The notes below the pieces were generated by a model that did not search any database, was not told where the DNA came from, and worked only from the letters and a program-made list of their open reading frames with translations. A stretch of 64,000 bases of DNA from contig NZ_CP146077.1 of NCBI RefSeq assembly GCF_037023725.1, positions 3,881,001 to 3,945,000 of the forward strand, read 5' to 3'. The DNA comes from Pseudomonas bubulae. Its GTDB lineage: Bacteria; Pseudomonadota; Gammaproteobacteria; Pseudomonadales; Pseudomonadaceae. Made by a program: the position numbers and the translations under genes. Positions 38,021 to 47,193 of this stretch are shown here, piece after piece (positions within the stretch are counted from its first letter, which is position 1; each line of letters starts with the position of its first letter).

Positions 38021-39076
38021 ATGAACGACAACAATAAAATTCAGATGGAGAACGCCGTGAGTACCAGCACCATGACGATGATCCAGGCCCTGCGCTCGGC
38101 CATGGATGTGATGCTCGAGCGCGACGATAACGTGGTGGTGTTTGGCCAGGACGTGGGCTACTTCGGCGGTGTGTTCCGCTGCACCGAAGGCCTCCAGGCC
38201 AAGTACGGCAGTTCGCGGGTGTTCGACGCACCGATCTCGGAAAGTGGCATCGTCGGTACCGCCGTGGGCATGGGCGCCTATGGCCTGCGCCCGGTGGCCG
38301 AAATCCAGTTTGCCGACTATTTCTACCCGGCGTCCGACCAGATTGTTTCTGAAGCGGCGCGCCTGCGTTACCGCTCTGCCGGCGAGTTTATCGCACCAAT
38401 GACCATCCGCATGCCCTGCGGCGGCGGGATTTACGGTGGTCAGACCCACAGCCAGAGCCCCGAGGCCATGTTTACCCAGGTCTGCGGCCTGCGTACCGTG
38501 ATGCCATCCAACCCCTACGACGCCAAGGGCCTGCTGATTGCCGCCATCGAGAACGATGACCCGGTGATCTTCCTCGAGCCAAAACGCCTGTACAACGGCC
38601 CGTTCGACGGCCACCACGACCGTCCGGTAACCCCCTGGATGAAGCACCCGGCCAGCGCCGTGCCCGACGGTTACTACACCGTCCCGCTGGACTGCGCCGC
38701 CATTGTGCGGCCCGGTACTGAAGTCACCATCCTGACCTACGGCACCACCGTTTATGTGGCCCAGGCCGCCGCCGAAGAAACCGGCATCGACGCTGAAGTA
38801 ATCGACTTGCGCAGCCTCTGGCCGCTGGACCTGGACGCCATTGTCACCTCTGTAAAAAAGACCCGCCGCTGCGTTGTTGTTCACGAAGCCACCCGTACCT
38901 GCGGGTTTGGCGCCGAGCTGATCGCACTGGTTCAAGAGCACTGCTTCCACTACCTGGAAGCGCCGATCGAGCGCGTAACCGGCTGGGATACCCCCTATCC
39001 CCATGCCCAGGAGTGGGCCTATTTCCCCGGCCCGGCGCGAGTGGGTGCTGCACTACAACGGGTTATGGAGGTCTGA
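38021..39076 (+). CDS. bkdA2: Branched-chain 2-oxoacid dehydrogenase E1 beta
   Basis: A 351-aa transketolase-like beta subunit, start MNDNNKIQMENAVSTSTMT four bases after bkdA1. It has GQDVGYFGGVFRCTEGLQ near residue 42 and a C-terminal transketolase domain containing VVVHEATRTCGFGAEL. It pairs with BkdA1 to form the active site. Confidence 0.97.
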   Translation: MNDNNKIQMENAVSTSTMTMIQALRSAMDVMLERDDNVVVFGQDVGYFGGVFRCTEGLQAKYGSSRVFDAPISESGIVGTAVGMGAYGLRPVAEIQFADYFYPASDQIVSEAARLRYRSAGEFIAPMTIRMPCGGGIYGGQTHSQSPEAMFTQVCGLRTVMPSNPYDAKGLLIAAIENDDPVIFLEPKRLYNGPFDGHHDRPVTPWMKHPASAVPDGYYTVPLDCAAIVRPGTEVTILTYGTTVYVAQAAAEETGIDAEVIDLRSLWPLDLDAIVTSVKKTRRCVVVHEATRTCGFGAELIALVQEHCFHYLEAPIERVTGWDTPYPHAQEWAYFPGPARVGAALQRVMEV

Positions 39077-40357
39077 ATGGGTACGCACGTTATCAAGATG
39101 CCGGACATTGGCGAAGGCATTGCGCAAGTAGAACTGGTGGAATGGTTTGTCAAAGTCGGTGACATGGTCAGCGAAGACCAGGTGGTCGCCGATGTGATGA
39201 CCGACAAGGCCACGGTAGACATCCCCTCCCCCGTGGCCGGCAGGGTCCTGGCCCTGGGTGGCCAGCCTGGCGAAGTCATGGCCGTGGGCAGCGAACTGAT
39301 CCGCATCGAAGTCGAAGGCGCCGGCAACCTGCGTGAAAGTGTGCAAGCTGGCCCTGCAGCGGAACCTGTGGTCGCCGTAGTAAAAGCCGCCCCTCAAGCT
39401 CGCGTAGAAGTGGCCGTGGTGGCCGCCCCACCGATCAAGGCGGCACCGGCACAACGATCGGCGCCTGTGGCCCGTGAAGCCAACGAGCGCCCGCTGGCCT
39501 CCCCGGCCGTGCGCAAGCGCGCCTGGGATAGCGGTATCGAGTTGCGCTTTGTGGTTGGCAGCGGCCCGGCGGGCCGTGTCCTGCATGACGACCTGGATGC
39601 ATACCTGGCCCGCGACACCGCAACCAGCGTGGCACCGGCCAGTGGTTACGCCCTGCGCAACGACGAGCAACAGATCCCGGTGATCGGCCTGCGCCGCAAG
39701 ATCGCCCAACGCATGCAGGACGCCAAGCGCCGTGCCGCACACTTCAGCTATGTCGAGGAAGTGGACGTCACCGCCCTGGAAGAACTGCGTGCCCAGCTCA
39801 ACCAAAAATGGGGGGACAGCCGCGGCAAACTGACCCTGTTGCCGTTTCTACTGCGGGCCATGGTCGTGGCCTTGCGCGACTTCCCGCAGATCAACGTGCG
39901 CTACGACGACGAAGCGCAAATCATCACCCGCTTTGGCGCCGCCCATATCGGCGTCGCCGCGCAAAGCGACGGTGGTTTGATGGTGCCTGTGGTGCGCCAT
40001 GCCGAGACCCTCAACCTGTGGGGCGCCGCCGATGAAATCGCCCGCCTGGCCAACGCCGTACGCACCGGCAAGGCTACCCGCGAGGAACTCACCGGCTCGA
40101 CCATCACCCTGACCAGCCTGGGAGCCTTGGGCGGAATTGTCAGCACACCGGTGGTCAACCTGCCCGAAGTGGCGATCATTGGCGTCAACCGCATCGTCGA
40201 GCGCCCGGTGGTGGTCAAAGGCCAGATCGTGGTGCGCAAAATGATGAACCTCTCCAGCTCCTTCGACCATCGTGTGGTCGACGGCATGGACGCGGCGCAA
40301 TTTATCCAGGCCATGCGTGGCTTGCTCGAACAACCTGCCACCCTGTTTGTGGAGTGA
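39077..40357 (+). CDS. bkdB: Branched-chain 2-oxoacid dehydrogenase E2 (lipoamide acyltransferase)
   Basis: A 426-aa E2 with a single N-terminal lipoyl domain (lipoyl Lys in [12 protein letters not shown], about residue 44), an Ala/Pro/Val-rich linker, a peripheral-subunit-binding domain (about 137-172, [16 protein letters not shown]) and a catalytic domain with the active-site motif [15 protein letters not shown]. It transfers the acyl group to CoA. It starts at the stop of bkdA2 without a gap. Confidence 0.97.
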   Translation: MGTHVIKMPDIGEGIAQVELVEWFVKVGDMVSEDQVVADVMTDKATVDIPSPVAGRVLALGGQPGEVMAVGSELIRIEVEGAGNLRESVQAGPAAEPVVAVVKAAPQARVEVAVVAAPPIKAAPAQRSAPVAREANERPLASPAVRKRAWDSGIELRFVVGSGPAGRVLHDDLDAYLARDTATSVAPASGYALRNDEQQIPVIGLRRKIAQRMQDAKRRAAHFSYVEEVDVTALEELRAQLNQKWGDSRGKLTLLPFLLRAMVVALRDFPQINVRYDDEAQIITRFGAAHIGVAAQSDGGLMVPVVRHAETLNLWGAADEIARLANAVRTGKATREELTGSTITLTSLGALGGIVSTPVVNLPEVAIIGVNRIVERPVVVKGQIVVRKMMNLSSSFDHRVVDGMDAAQFIQAMRGLLEQPATLFVE

Positions 40358-40359
40358 AC

Positions 40360-41748
40360 ATGCAGCCAACCCAACACACCACGCTGCTGATTATCGGCGG
40401 CGGCCCCGGCGGCTATGTGGCAGCGATCCGCGCCGGCCAGCTGGGCATTCCGACGGTCCTGATCGAAGGCCAGTCGCTGGGCGGTACCTGCCTGAACGTC
40501 GGCTGCATCCCGTCCAAGGCCCTGATCCACGTTGCCGAACAGTTCCATGCCACCCAGCGCTACAGCACCTGTACTTCACCGCTGGGGATCAAGACCCAGG
40601 CCCCGACCCTGGACATCGGCCAGAGCGTGCAATGGAAAAACACCATTGTTGATCGCCTGACCAGCGGCGTCGGCGCTCTGCTGAAAAAGAACAACGTCAA
40701 GGTCATTCACGGCTGGGCCAAAATCCTCGACGGCAAGGCGGTTGAAGTCGGCGGCCAGCGCATCGAATGCGAACATCTGTTGCTGGCCACCGGCTCGCAA
40801 ACGGTCGACCTGCCGATCCTGCCCATTGGCGGGGCGATCATTTCGTCCACCGAAGCCCTGCAGCCCACCACCATTCCCCGACGCCTGACCGTGGTTGGCG
40901 CTGGCTATATCGGCCTGGAACTGGGGATCGCCTACCGCAAGCTGGGGGCCGAAGTCACGGTGGTTGAAGCCCGTGACCGTATCCTGCCAACTTACGACAA
41001 GGACCTGACCTTGCCCGTGGCAGAATCCCTCAAGGCACTGGGGATTACCCTGTATCTGGAGCACAGCGTCGAAGGTTTCCAGGCCAGCAGCAAAACCCTG
41101 TCGATGCGTGACCGCATGGGCCAGAGCCAGACCCTGGAAACCGATCAGGTGCTGGTGGCGGTGGGTCGTCGGCCGCGTACACAAGGCTTCAACCTTGAAG
41201 CGCTGGCGCTGACCATGAACGGCCCGGCGATTCGCGTCGACAACCGTTGCCACACCAGCATGCGCAATGTCTGGGCGATTGGTGACCTGACCGGCGAGCC
41301 GATGCTGGCCCACCGGGCCATGGCCCAGGGTGAGATGGTTGCCGAAATCATTGCCGGCAAACAGCGTGAGTTCAGCCCTGCGGCGATTGCCGCGGTGTGT
41401 TTTACCGATCCCGAAATCGTCGTGGTGGGCAAAACCCCGGTTGAGGCGCAAGAGGCCGGTCTGGACTGCATCAGCGCCAGCTTTCCGTTCTCTGCCAATG
41501 GCCGGGCCATGACCCTGGAAGCCAAAACCGGCTTTGTGCGGGTTGTGGCGCGCCGGGACAATCACCTGATTGTCGGTTGGCAAGCCGTGGGGGTCGGTGT
41601 TTCGGAGTTGTCGACGGCCTTTGGCCAGTCATTGGAAATGGGCGCCTGCCTGGAAGACATCGCCGGCACCATCCACGCGCACCCGACCCTGGGCGAAGCC
41701 GTCCAGGAAGCCGCGTTGCGTGCGCTGGGGCATGCGTTGCACCTGTAA
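40360..41748 (+). CDS. lpdV: Dihydrolipoyl dehydrogenase of the branched-chain complex (E3)
   Basis: A 462-aa flavoprotein close to P. putida LPD-Val. FAD motif [18 protein letters not shown], redox disulfide [18 protein letters not shown] motif [12 protein letters not shown] and the C-terminal His-Glu [11 protein letters not shown] are all present. The ATG at 40360 has GGAG five bases upstream; a GTG at 40354 overlapping the bkdB stop is an alternative. Last gene of the operon. Confidence 0.97.
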   Translation: MQPTQHTTLLIIGGGPGGYVAAIRAGQLGIPTVLIEGQSLGGTCLNVGCIPSKALIHVAEQFHATQRYSTCTSPLGIKTQAPTLDIGQSVQWKNTIVDRLTSGVGALLKKNNVKVIHGWAKILDGKAVEVGGQRIECEHLLLATGSQTVDLPILPIGGAIISSTEALQPTTIPRRLTVVGAGYIGLELGIAYRKLGAEVTVVEARDRILPTYDKDLTLPVAESLKALGITLYLEHSVEGFQASSKTLSMRDRMGQSQTLETDQVLVAVGRRPRTQGFNLEALALTMNGPAIRVDNRCHTSMRNVWAIGDLTGEPMLAHRAMAQGEMVAEIIAGKQREFSPAAIAAVCFTDPEIVVVGKTPVEAQEAGLDCISASFPFSANGRAMTLEAKTGFVRVVARRDNHLIVGWQAVGVGVSELSTAFGQSLEMGACLEDIAGTIHAHPTLGEAVQEAALRALGHALHL

Positions 41749-41760
41749 TCCCCCCCTTAC

Positions 41761-41847
41761 TGTGGGAGCGGGCTTGCTCGCGATGCAGGCGACGCGGTTT
41801 ATCTGATAGACCGAGTGGCTGCTATCGCGAGCAAGCCCGCTCCCACA
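41761..41847. repeat. REP inverted pair after lpdV
   Basis: Two perfectly complementary 24-bp arms (41761-41784 and 41824-41847), each with the Pseudomonas REP core GAGCGGGCTTGCTCGCGA, enclose a 39-bp spacer. Each arm also forms its own small hairpin. It lies 12 bases after the lpdV stop and may protect the mRNA end or halt transcription. Confidence 0.93.
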
Positions 41848-41931
41848 GCAAGTCAGGCCCTGCGCAATCCAACACTGGGCGTAATGGCTCAACACCAGTA
41901 GAATCGCGCTCTTTTTTCCAGGGCGCTCGCC

Positions 41932-43317
41932 ATGACCTCTCTTAAAACCCCGCTCGAAGCCGAGTCCCAAACCAGCGAGCTGGTCTTAGGTCTTGAAGAC
42001 CGTCCCAAGCCGTGGATCGCCTTTCTGGCCGCCCTGCAGCACCTGCTGGCCATTATTGTGCCGATCGTCACCCCCGGCCTGCTGATCTGCCAGGCCCTGG
42101 GTGTGTCCAGCCGTGATACCAACCTGATTGTCTCCATGTCGCTGGTGATCTCCGGTATCGCTACCTTTGTTCAGTGCAAACGCTTTGGCCCCTTTGGCGC
42201 CGGGCTGCTGATCGTCCAGGGCACCAGTTTCAACTTTGTCGGCCCGCTGATTGCCGGCGGCGCACTGATGGTCAAGCAAGGCACGCCGGTTGAAGGCGTG
42301 ATGGCGGCGATCTTTGGCGTGGTGATTGCCGGCTCGTTTGTCGAAATGGGTATCTCGCGCATCCTGCCTTTTGTAAAACGCATGATCACCCCGCTGGTCA
42401 CCGGCATCGTGGTGCTGATGATCGGCCTGACCCTGATCAAGGTCGGCCTGATCAGCATGGGCGGCGGCTTCACGGCCATGGGCAACGGTACCTTCGCCAA
42501 CGGCGAAAACCTGATGCTCTCGGGTGTGGTGCTGGCCATTATCGTGATCCTTAACCGCATCCCGCTGGTGTGGATGCGCAGTTGCGCCATTGTTATCGCC
42601 CTGGCCGTGGGCTACGCCCTGGCAGGCTACCTGGGCCGCCTGGACTTCACCGGCATGCACCAGGCCGAGCTGTTCCAGGTGCCAATGCCCTTGCATTTCG
42701 GCCTGGGGTTTTCCTGGGCGCTGTTTATTCCCATGCTGGTGATCTACCTGGTCACGTCGCTGGAAGCCATCGGTGACGTCACGGCCACCAGCAAGGTGTC
42801 GCGCCAGCCGGTCGAAGGCCCGGTGTGGATGCAGCGCATCAAGGGCGGTGTGCTGGTCAACGGCGCCAACTCGTTTCTGGCGGGTATCTTCAACACCTTC
42901 CCGAGTTCGGTGTTTGCCCAGAACAACGGTGTCATTCAGCTCACCGGTATCGCCAGCCGCCATATCGGTGTGTGGATTGCCGGCATGCTGATCCTGCTGG
43001 GCCTGTTCCCCAGCGTTGCCGGTGCGATTCAGGCAGTGCCTGAGCCGGTACTGGGCGGTGCGGCCATGGTGATGTTCGGCGCCGTTGCCGCTTCGGGCAT
43101 CAATATTCTGGCCAGCATTACCCTGGACCGCCGCGCCCTGCTGATCATTGCCGTGTCCCTGGCGCTGGGCCTGGGCGTATCGCAAGTGCCAGAGTTCCTG
43201 GCGCATATGCCTGCGGCTCTGCGTAACGTACTGGAGTCAGGTGTGGCTACAGGCGGTATCTGTGCCCTGCTGTTGAACTGGTTCCTGCCGGAAACAGAGA
43301 AAAAACCGACGTTGTAA
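41932..43317 (+). CDS. NCS2-family purine (xanthine/urate) permease
   Basis: A 461-aa membrane protein with 12-14 hydrophobic segments. The NCS2 signature QNNGVIQLTG follows NTFPSSVFA, and VTSLEAIGDVTATSK carries the conserved Glu used in substrate binding. In this family it belongs to the xanthine/uric acid (XanP/UacT-like) branch by overall appearance, not the uracil branch; exact substrate is not certain. No purine-degradation gene is adjacent. Confidence 0.9.
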   Translation: MTSLKTPLEAESQTSELVLGLEDRPKPWIAFLAALQHLLAIIVPIVTPGLLICQALGVSSRDTNLIVSMSLVISGIATFVQCKRFGPFGAGLLIVQGTSFNFVGPLIAGGALMVKQGTPVEGVMAAIFGVVIAGSFVEMGISRILPFVKRMITPLVTGIVVLMIGLTLIKVGLISMGGGFTAMGNGTFANGENLMLSGVVLAIIVILNRIPLVWMRSCAIVIALAVGYALAGYLGRLDFTGMHQAELFQVPMPLHFGLGFSWALFIPMLVIYLVTSLEAIGDVTATSKVSRQPVEGPVWMQRIKGGVLVNGANSFLAGIFNTFPSSVFAQNNGVIQLTGIASRHIGVWIAGMLILLGLFPSVAGAIQAVPEPVLGGAAMVMFGAVAASGINILASITLDRRALLIIAVSLALGLGVSQVPEFLAHMPAALRNVLESGVATGGICALLLNWFLPETEKKPTL

Positions 43318-43453
43318 GCGACGCAGCCAGGCAGGAGTGCCTTTTGCCCTCCTGCTTGTGCTTACAAAAACGGGTCGTTATTCACCGCCCATCTTTCCCA
43401 ATTTCTTCATTTGGCCTACTATTTTTTCAAACCCTTTATGCCTGACATAGGCG

Positions 43454-43723
43454 ATGTTTATGAACACATACGGTGAGCGACTCAAACATGAGCGTTTGCG
43501 CCTGAAACTGACACAGGCACAACTGGCGGATGCGGGGGGTGTGGGGCGCCATGCACAAAGCTACTATGAACGCGATATCACCTTGCCCCGCGCCGACTAT
43601 CTGGCGGCCATTACTCTGCTCGGTATTGATGTGGTGTTCATCATCACCGGCAAGCACACCCTGCCTGTTTACGAGGAAATCAGTTGTGACCGAACCCGGC
43701 ACCCGGCATCAAAAAGCACTTGA
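43454..43723 (+). CDS. Small XRE-family regulator
   Basis: An 89-aa protein made of one helix-turn-helix domain (YGERLKHERLRLKLTQAQLADAGGVG and the recognition part AQSYYERD). Its last 12 codons overlap the next gene in another frame. A second ATG two codons in is also possible. The tight overlap with a small acidic partner resembles regulator/partner or antitoxin/toxin pairs, though the partner shows no toxin motif. Confidence 0.82.
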   Translation: MFMNTYGERLKHERLRLKLTQAQLADAGGVGRHAQSYYERDITLPRADYLAAITLLGIDVVFIITGKHTLPVYEEISCDRTRHPASKST

Positions 43724-44021
43724 TCGCTTTCTCAGTGACCACCCTGAACTGGTCGTGGCGCTTGAGACATTGAACCCATTGGCCGCCCGCGCTATCGGCC
43801 AATCGATAAAGGAATATCGCCAGGAACGCTTGAACGAAGCCTTTGAGGCCGAGGCTGAGCGTCTGGGTTTTTTCGCCTGGGAGCTGACCCTGCAATTGAC
43901 CAGCGCAAGCCCGCAAGAATTCGAGGCCCAGCGCCTTGAAGTGCATCGCGAAGTGGCGCAAATGGCCGGCATGGAATGGGTTGAATACTGCGAACTGCAT
44001 GGCCCGCTCCGTAGCAGTTGA
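43686..44021 (+). CDS. Unknown 111-aa protein overlapping the XRE gene
   Basis: The frame is open well upstream but the first sensible start inside the gap is the GTG at 43686 (VTEPGTRHQKALDRFL), giving a 38-base overlap with the XRE gene. The protein is helical and acidic (LNPLAARAIGQSIKEYRQER) with a Glu-rich middle. No catalytic motif, signal or membrane segment is seen. Function is unknown. Confidence 0.65.
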   Translation: MTEPGTRHQKALDRFLSDHPELVVALETLNPLAARAIGQSIKEYRQERLNEAFEAEAERLGFFAWELTLQLTSASPQEFEAQRLEVHREVAQMAGMEWVEYCELHGPLRSS

Positions 44022-44037
44022 CGAGCCGTGCGAGGCT
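44011..44037. repeat. Fragment of Pseudomonas repeat
   Basis: GTAGCAGTTGACGAGCCGTG followed by CGAGGCT resembles the arm of the REP-like hairpin at 34181-34209. It straddles the ends of two convergent genes. Confidence 0.45.
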
Positions 44038-44623
44038 AGGGCAGCCAGATACTCGAACATACCTTCTGCAACAACGCCTTGTTGTGACTGAACACAATCA
44101 TCCCCAGCTCCCGACGCCTGGTCTCTTCGAGCAAGACTTGCCACACCTGCGCCTGTACATGCGCATCCAGTTGCGCCGTCACTTCATCGGCAATCAGGTA
44201 GCGGGTGCGCGGATCCAGCGCCCTGAGCAAAGCGATACGCGCCAGTTCTCCGCCAGACAATTCGTCCGGGCGACGGGCCAACCACCCGGGATTCACCGCC
44301 AGGCGTGCCAGCCAGGCGGCATCTGGCGACCAGGCATCACGCAGGCTCTCGCCCGTTGTGCGATAAGGGTTGAAGGTCTGTTCAGGATGCTGCGGCACCA
44401 GCTGCACCGGGCAATAGCCCTTTTTCGCAAGCGCTTTGCCATCCACGGTGATGCTGCCCGAGGTTGCTGACTGCCATTGCGCCAGCACCCGGCCCAGGGT
44501 GGTTTTGCCATAACCGCTGGGCGCCGAGATGCCCTGACGCTCCCCCGGCCGCACCTGAAACGACACACAGTCCCAGAGCTGCTGGCCATCCTGGACAATG
44601 CTTAACTGCTGGACCTCAAGCAT
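44036..44623 (-). CDS. ABC transporter ATPase, OppF/NikE type
   Basis: A 195-aa ATPase starting at 44623 (MLEVQQLSIVQDG), overlapping the previous gene by eight bases. Walker A is SAPSGYGKTT, signature DELSGGELARIALLRAL, Walker B YLIADEVTAQLD, and the H-loop His is in VFSHNKAL. It is shorter than typical OppF and lacks the C-terminal oligopeptide extension, as in nickel/metallophore importers. Fifth gene of the operon. Confidence 0.9.
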   Translation of the reverse strand: MLEVQQLSIVQDGQQLWDCVSFQVRPGERQGISAPSGYGKTTLGRVLAQWQSATSGSITVDGKALAKKGYCPVQLVPQHPEQTFNPYRTTGESLRDAWSPDAAWLARLAVNPGWLARRPDELSGGELARIALLRALDPRTRYLIADEVTAQLDAHVQAQVWQVLLEETRRRELGMIVFSHNKALLQKVCSSIWLP

Positions 44624-45407
44624 ATTCCGGCACCCGCCGGGCAAAAAACTGTTGTTCCGGCAAGGCTGCCCACAACGACTGCAACCAGGGGCTGCCGCCG
44701 TTTTCGCGCAGTTCCAGGGCACTCAGGGTTTCGTGCAACTCGCCCTGATGCAACACAGCGATCCTGTCGGCAAAGCGCGCCGCCAGGGCCAGATCATGGG
44801 TCACCCACAAAATCCCCCGACCTTGCAGGCAAAAGCCCTTGAGATGGGTCAACAGTTGGCAGGCATGTTCGTCATCCAGCCATGAGGTGATCTCGTCCGC
44901 GAGGATATAACGCGCAGGAGTCAAGGCCGCGCAACTGGCCAGAACGCGCTTGGCCATGCCCCCTGACAACATGCGCGGGAATTCGTCCACCAGTTCTGGC
45001 TTGAGGTTGTAGTGCGTGAGCTGCTCGGCCACATCGCCAAGCCCCAGCCTGACCCCGCTCAAGTGCGCAGCACGCTGCAATTGCGGCCCGACCTTGATCA
45101 GCGGGTTCAGGGCGTTGACACCCTGGGGTACATAGCACAGGGCTTTGCCCCGCTGATTGACCTTGCCGGCCTCCCCCAACACCTGCCCGTCGAGCACTAT
45201 TTCGCCGCGACAACGCATGTTTTCCGGGAGCAAGCCCAAGGCACTTTGCAGCAGCAGGCTTTTGCCTTCGCCGCTGGAGCCCACCAGCGCCGTCAATTCT
45301 CCGGGGCGTACTTCAAGGGAGATATTGCTCAGCAGCGGATGCCAGGTTTTATGGCCCAACCAATGATAGTGCGCAACGTCGATCGCAAACCGGTCGAATT
45401 TCAGCAT
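44616..45407 (-). CDS. ABC transporter ATPase, OppD/NikD type
   Basis: A 263-aa ATPase with Walker A GSSGEGKSLL (about 42), Q-loop CYVPQGVNALNP, signature MLSGGMAKRVLASCA, Walker B YILADEITSWLD and H-loop WVTHDLALA. It forms the heteromeric ATPase with the neighbouring OppF-type subunit. It starts on the last base of the permease gene. Confidence 0.9.
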   Translation of the reverse strand: MLKFDRFAIDVAHYHWLGHKTWHPLLSNISLEVRPGELTALVGSSGEGKSLLLQSALGLLPENMRCRGEIVLDGQVLGEAGKVNQRGKALCYVPQGVNALNPLIKVGPQLQRAAHLSGVRLGLGDVAEQLTHYNLKPELVDEFPRMLSGGMAKRVLASCAALTPARYILADEITSWLDDEHACQLLTHLKGFCLQGRGILWVTHDLALAARFADRIAVLHQGELHETLSALELRENGGSPWLQSLWAALPEQQFFARRVPEYA

Positions 45408-46213
45408 CAGGTAATCCTTATCCAGAGCTGCTGCAATGCCCGTGCAAACTGGTCAAAAACCAGTACCAGGCCCACCAGAATCAAACCCGGAAAAAACGCC
45501 AGCCACCAGGCACCACTGCTCAAATACCTTAGCGCATCGGCCAGCAACAGGCCCAATGACGGATCATGGGGCGCCAGGCCGAAGCCCAGGAAACTCAACG
45601 CCGCCGAATGCAGAACTGCGTGGGGGAACATCAACAGGATACCGACGATCCACTGCGGCATCAGCAACGGCAACAAGTGATGACGCCAGCGATAGAAGCT
45701 GCTGTTGCCCAGGCGATGGGAGAGCATCACAAAATCGGTCTCGCGGATACGCAGGATCTCGCCGCGCAGGATCAGGGCCAGGCGTGGCCAGTGGGTCAGC
45801 GCCACGGCCAGGATGACCCCCTGCTTGCCACCGCCCAAGGTGAAGCAAATCAATACCAGCAGCAACAAATGCGGCAGCGCCAGCATGCTGTCGATCAGCC
45901 CGCGAATCAGGTAATCCAGGGTTTTGTTCAGCGCACACAGACTGGCGGCCAGCATCGCCAGAAAACCGCTGCTGAACGCTGCGGTCAGGCCGATCTGCAG
46001 GCTGGTGGTCATCCCCTGAAAACACCGCAGCCACAGATCACGGCCCAGGCTGTCAGTGCCAAACCAGTACTCGGCAGACGGTGGCAGGCGCCGTGCCAGC
46101 AGATCCATGGAGACATCAATATTGATGATTGAGATACCGTAGGCGATCAACCCCAGCAGCATCAGCAACGAGAGGCAGAGCCTTAGCAAGGCGCGATTGG
46201 GGTTGTAGGTCAT
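45407..46213 (-). CDS. ABC transporter permease, OppC/NikC type
   Basis: A 268-aa permease with about five to six hydrophobic segments. FGTDSLGRDLWLRCFQGMTTSL near residue 50 is the classical DppC/OppC motif, and the ATPase-contacting EAA-like loop is around RGEILRIRETDFV. It pairs with the OppB-type permease, whose end it overlaps by four bases. Confidence 0.92.
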   Translation of the reverse strand: MTYNPNRALLRLCLSLLMLLGLIAYGISIINIDVSMDLLARRLPPSAEYWFGTDSLGRDLWLRCFQGMTTSLQIGLTAAFSSGFLAMLAASLCALNKTLDYLIRGLIDSMLALPHLLLLVLICFTLGGGKQGVILAVALTHWPRLALILRGEILRIRETDFVMLSHRLGNSSFYRWRHHLLPLLMPQWIVGILLMFPHAVLHSAALSFLGFGLAPHDPSLGLLLADALRYLSSGAWWLAFFPGLILVGLVLVFDQFARALQQLWIRIT

Positions 46214-47193
46214 ACCTGGCGCGCCGCCCCGCGGTTAAGGCGCAGTAACAGCGCGTTGGCAATGCTGTTGCCGGTGAATACCAGCACCGCACAGAACATC
46301 ACGATCCCCATCAACAATGGAATATCGCCGCGTAATCCGGCATCGATCGTGGCCTGCCCCAGGCCTGGATAAGCGAACACTTTTTCAGCCAGCAACGAAC
46401 CGCCGATCAACTCCCCCACCGAGGCAAATTGCAGGCACAAGGCCGGGGTGATGGCATGGCGCAGGATATGAAAGTTGATCAGCGGCCAGCCTTTGTCGCC
46501 CTGGGCATGGGCGAAACGAATAAATTCGCTGTTCATCACTTCAGCCACCCGCGAGCGGGTATGCAGGGCGATATTGCCCACGCCCAGTACACCCAGGGCC
46601 AGCATGGGCAGGATCAAGTGTCGCAACTCGTCGCCCCAGGTTGCGGTTTCGGCATTGCTGCCGGGGGTCCAGGCGCAGCAGATCGGCGCCCAGTTGAGCG
46701 TCACGGCAAACAGTGACAGCAACAGCAGGCCAATCCAGAACGTCGGCATGGATGCCAGCACATAGGACAGCGTCGAAATAAGGCGGTCAGGCCAACGGTT
46801 CAAATAACGCCCGGCCGTCAGCCCCATGGCCAGGCCGACGATGCCGGAAAACAGCCAGGCCGAAAACAGCAGTGCAAAGGAGGTGGCAAAACGCTCTCCA
46901 ATCACCTGCGAGACCGGCGCGTTATAGAGCATTGAATAGCCGAAATCGCCTTGCAGCATTTGCCCGAACCAGCGCAAAAAGCGCTCCCATAACGGCAGAT
47001 CGAGCCCCCAGCGCGCCGCAATCAATGGATATTGCTCGGGCGGTACATGCAACAGATCGTTACCTATATAGGCCCGGATCGGGTCTACCGGAGAAAAACT
47101 GAGCAAGGCAAAGGTGCCCGCTGCCGTTACCAGCAGCAGGCCCAGCAAACGCAGCACAAACAGCGATAGGCCGCGGATCACCGGCAGGTCCAC
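46210..47193 (-). CDS. ABC transporter permease, OppB/NikB type
   Basis: A 327-aa permease with six hydrophobic segments. The N-terminal AAGTFALLSFSPVDPIRAYIG and the later GDFGYSMLYNAPVSQVI are typical of the DppB/NikB family. The start is a GTG that overlaps the binding-protein gene by 16 bases. It has Cys residues (PICCAWTPG) in a periplasmic loop, which is unusual and could touch a metal or ligand. Confidence 0.9.
   Translation of the reverse strand: MDLPVIRGLSLFVLRLLGLLLVTAAGTFALLSFSPVDPIRAYIGNDLLHVPPEQYPLIAARWGLDLPLWERFLRWFGQMLQGDFGYSMLYNAPVSQVIGERFATSFALLFSAWLFSGIVGLAMGLTAGRYLNRWPDRLISTLSYVLASMPTFWIGLLLLSLFAVTLNWAPICCAWTPGSNAETATWGDELRHLILPMLALGVLGVGNIALHTRSRVAEVMNSEFIRFAHAQGDKGWPLINFHILRHAITPALCLQFASVGELIGGSLLAEKVFAYPGLGQATIDAGLRGDIPLLMGIVMFCAVLVFTGNSIANALLLRLNRGAARQV

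Noticed and set aside
41986..43206. Long minus-strand frame opposite the NCS2 permease
   Set aside because: Antisense of a membrane protein gene gives a His/Gln/Asp-rich product without domains; the plus-strand gene is certain.
43341..43366. GCAGGAG/CTCCTGC hairpin after the NCS2 permease as terminator
   Set aside because: The stem is only 7 bp with an 11-base loop and is not followed by a T run, so I did not list it as a terminator.
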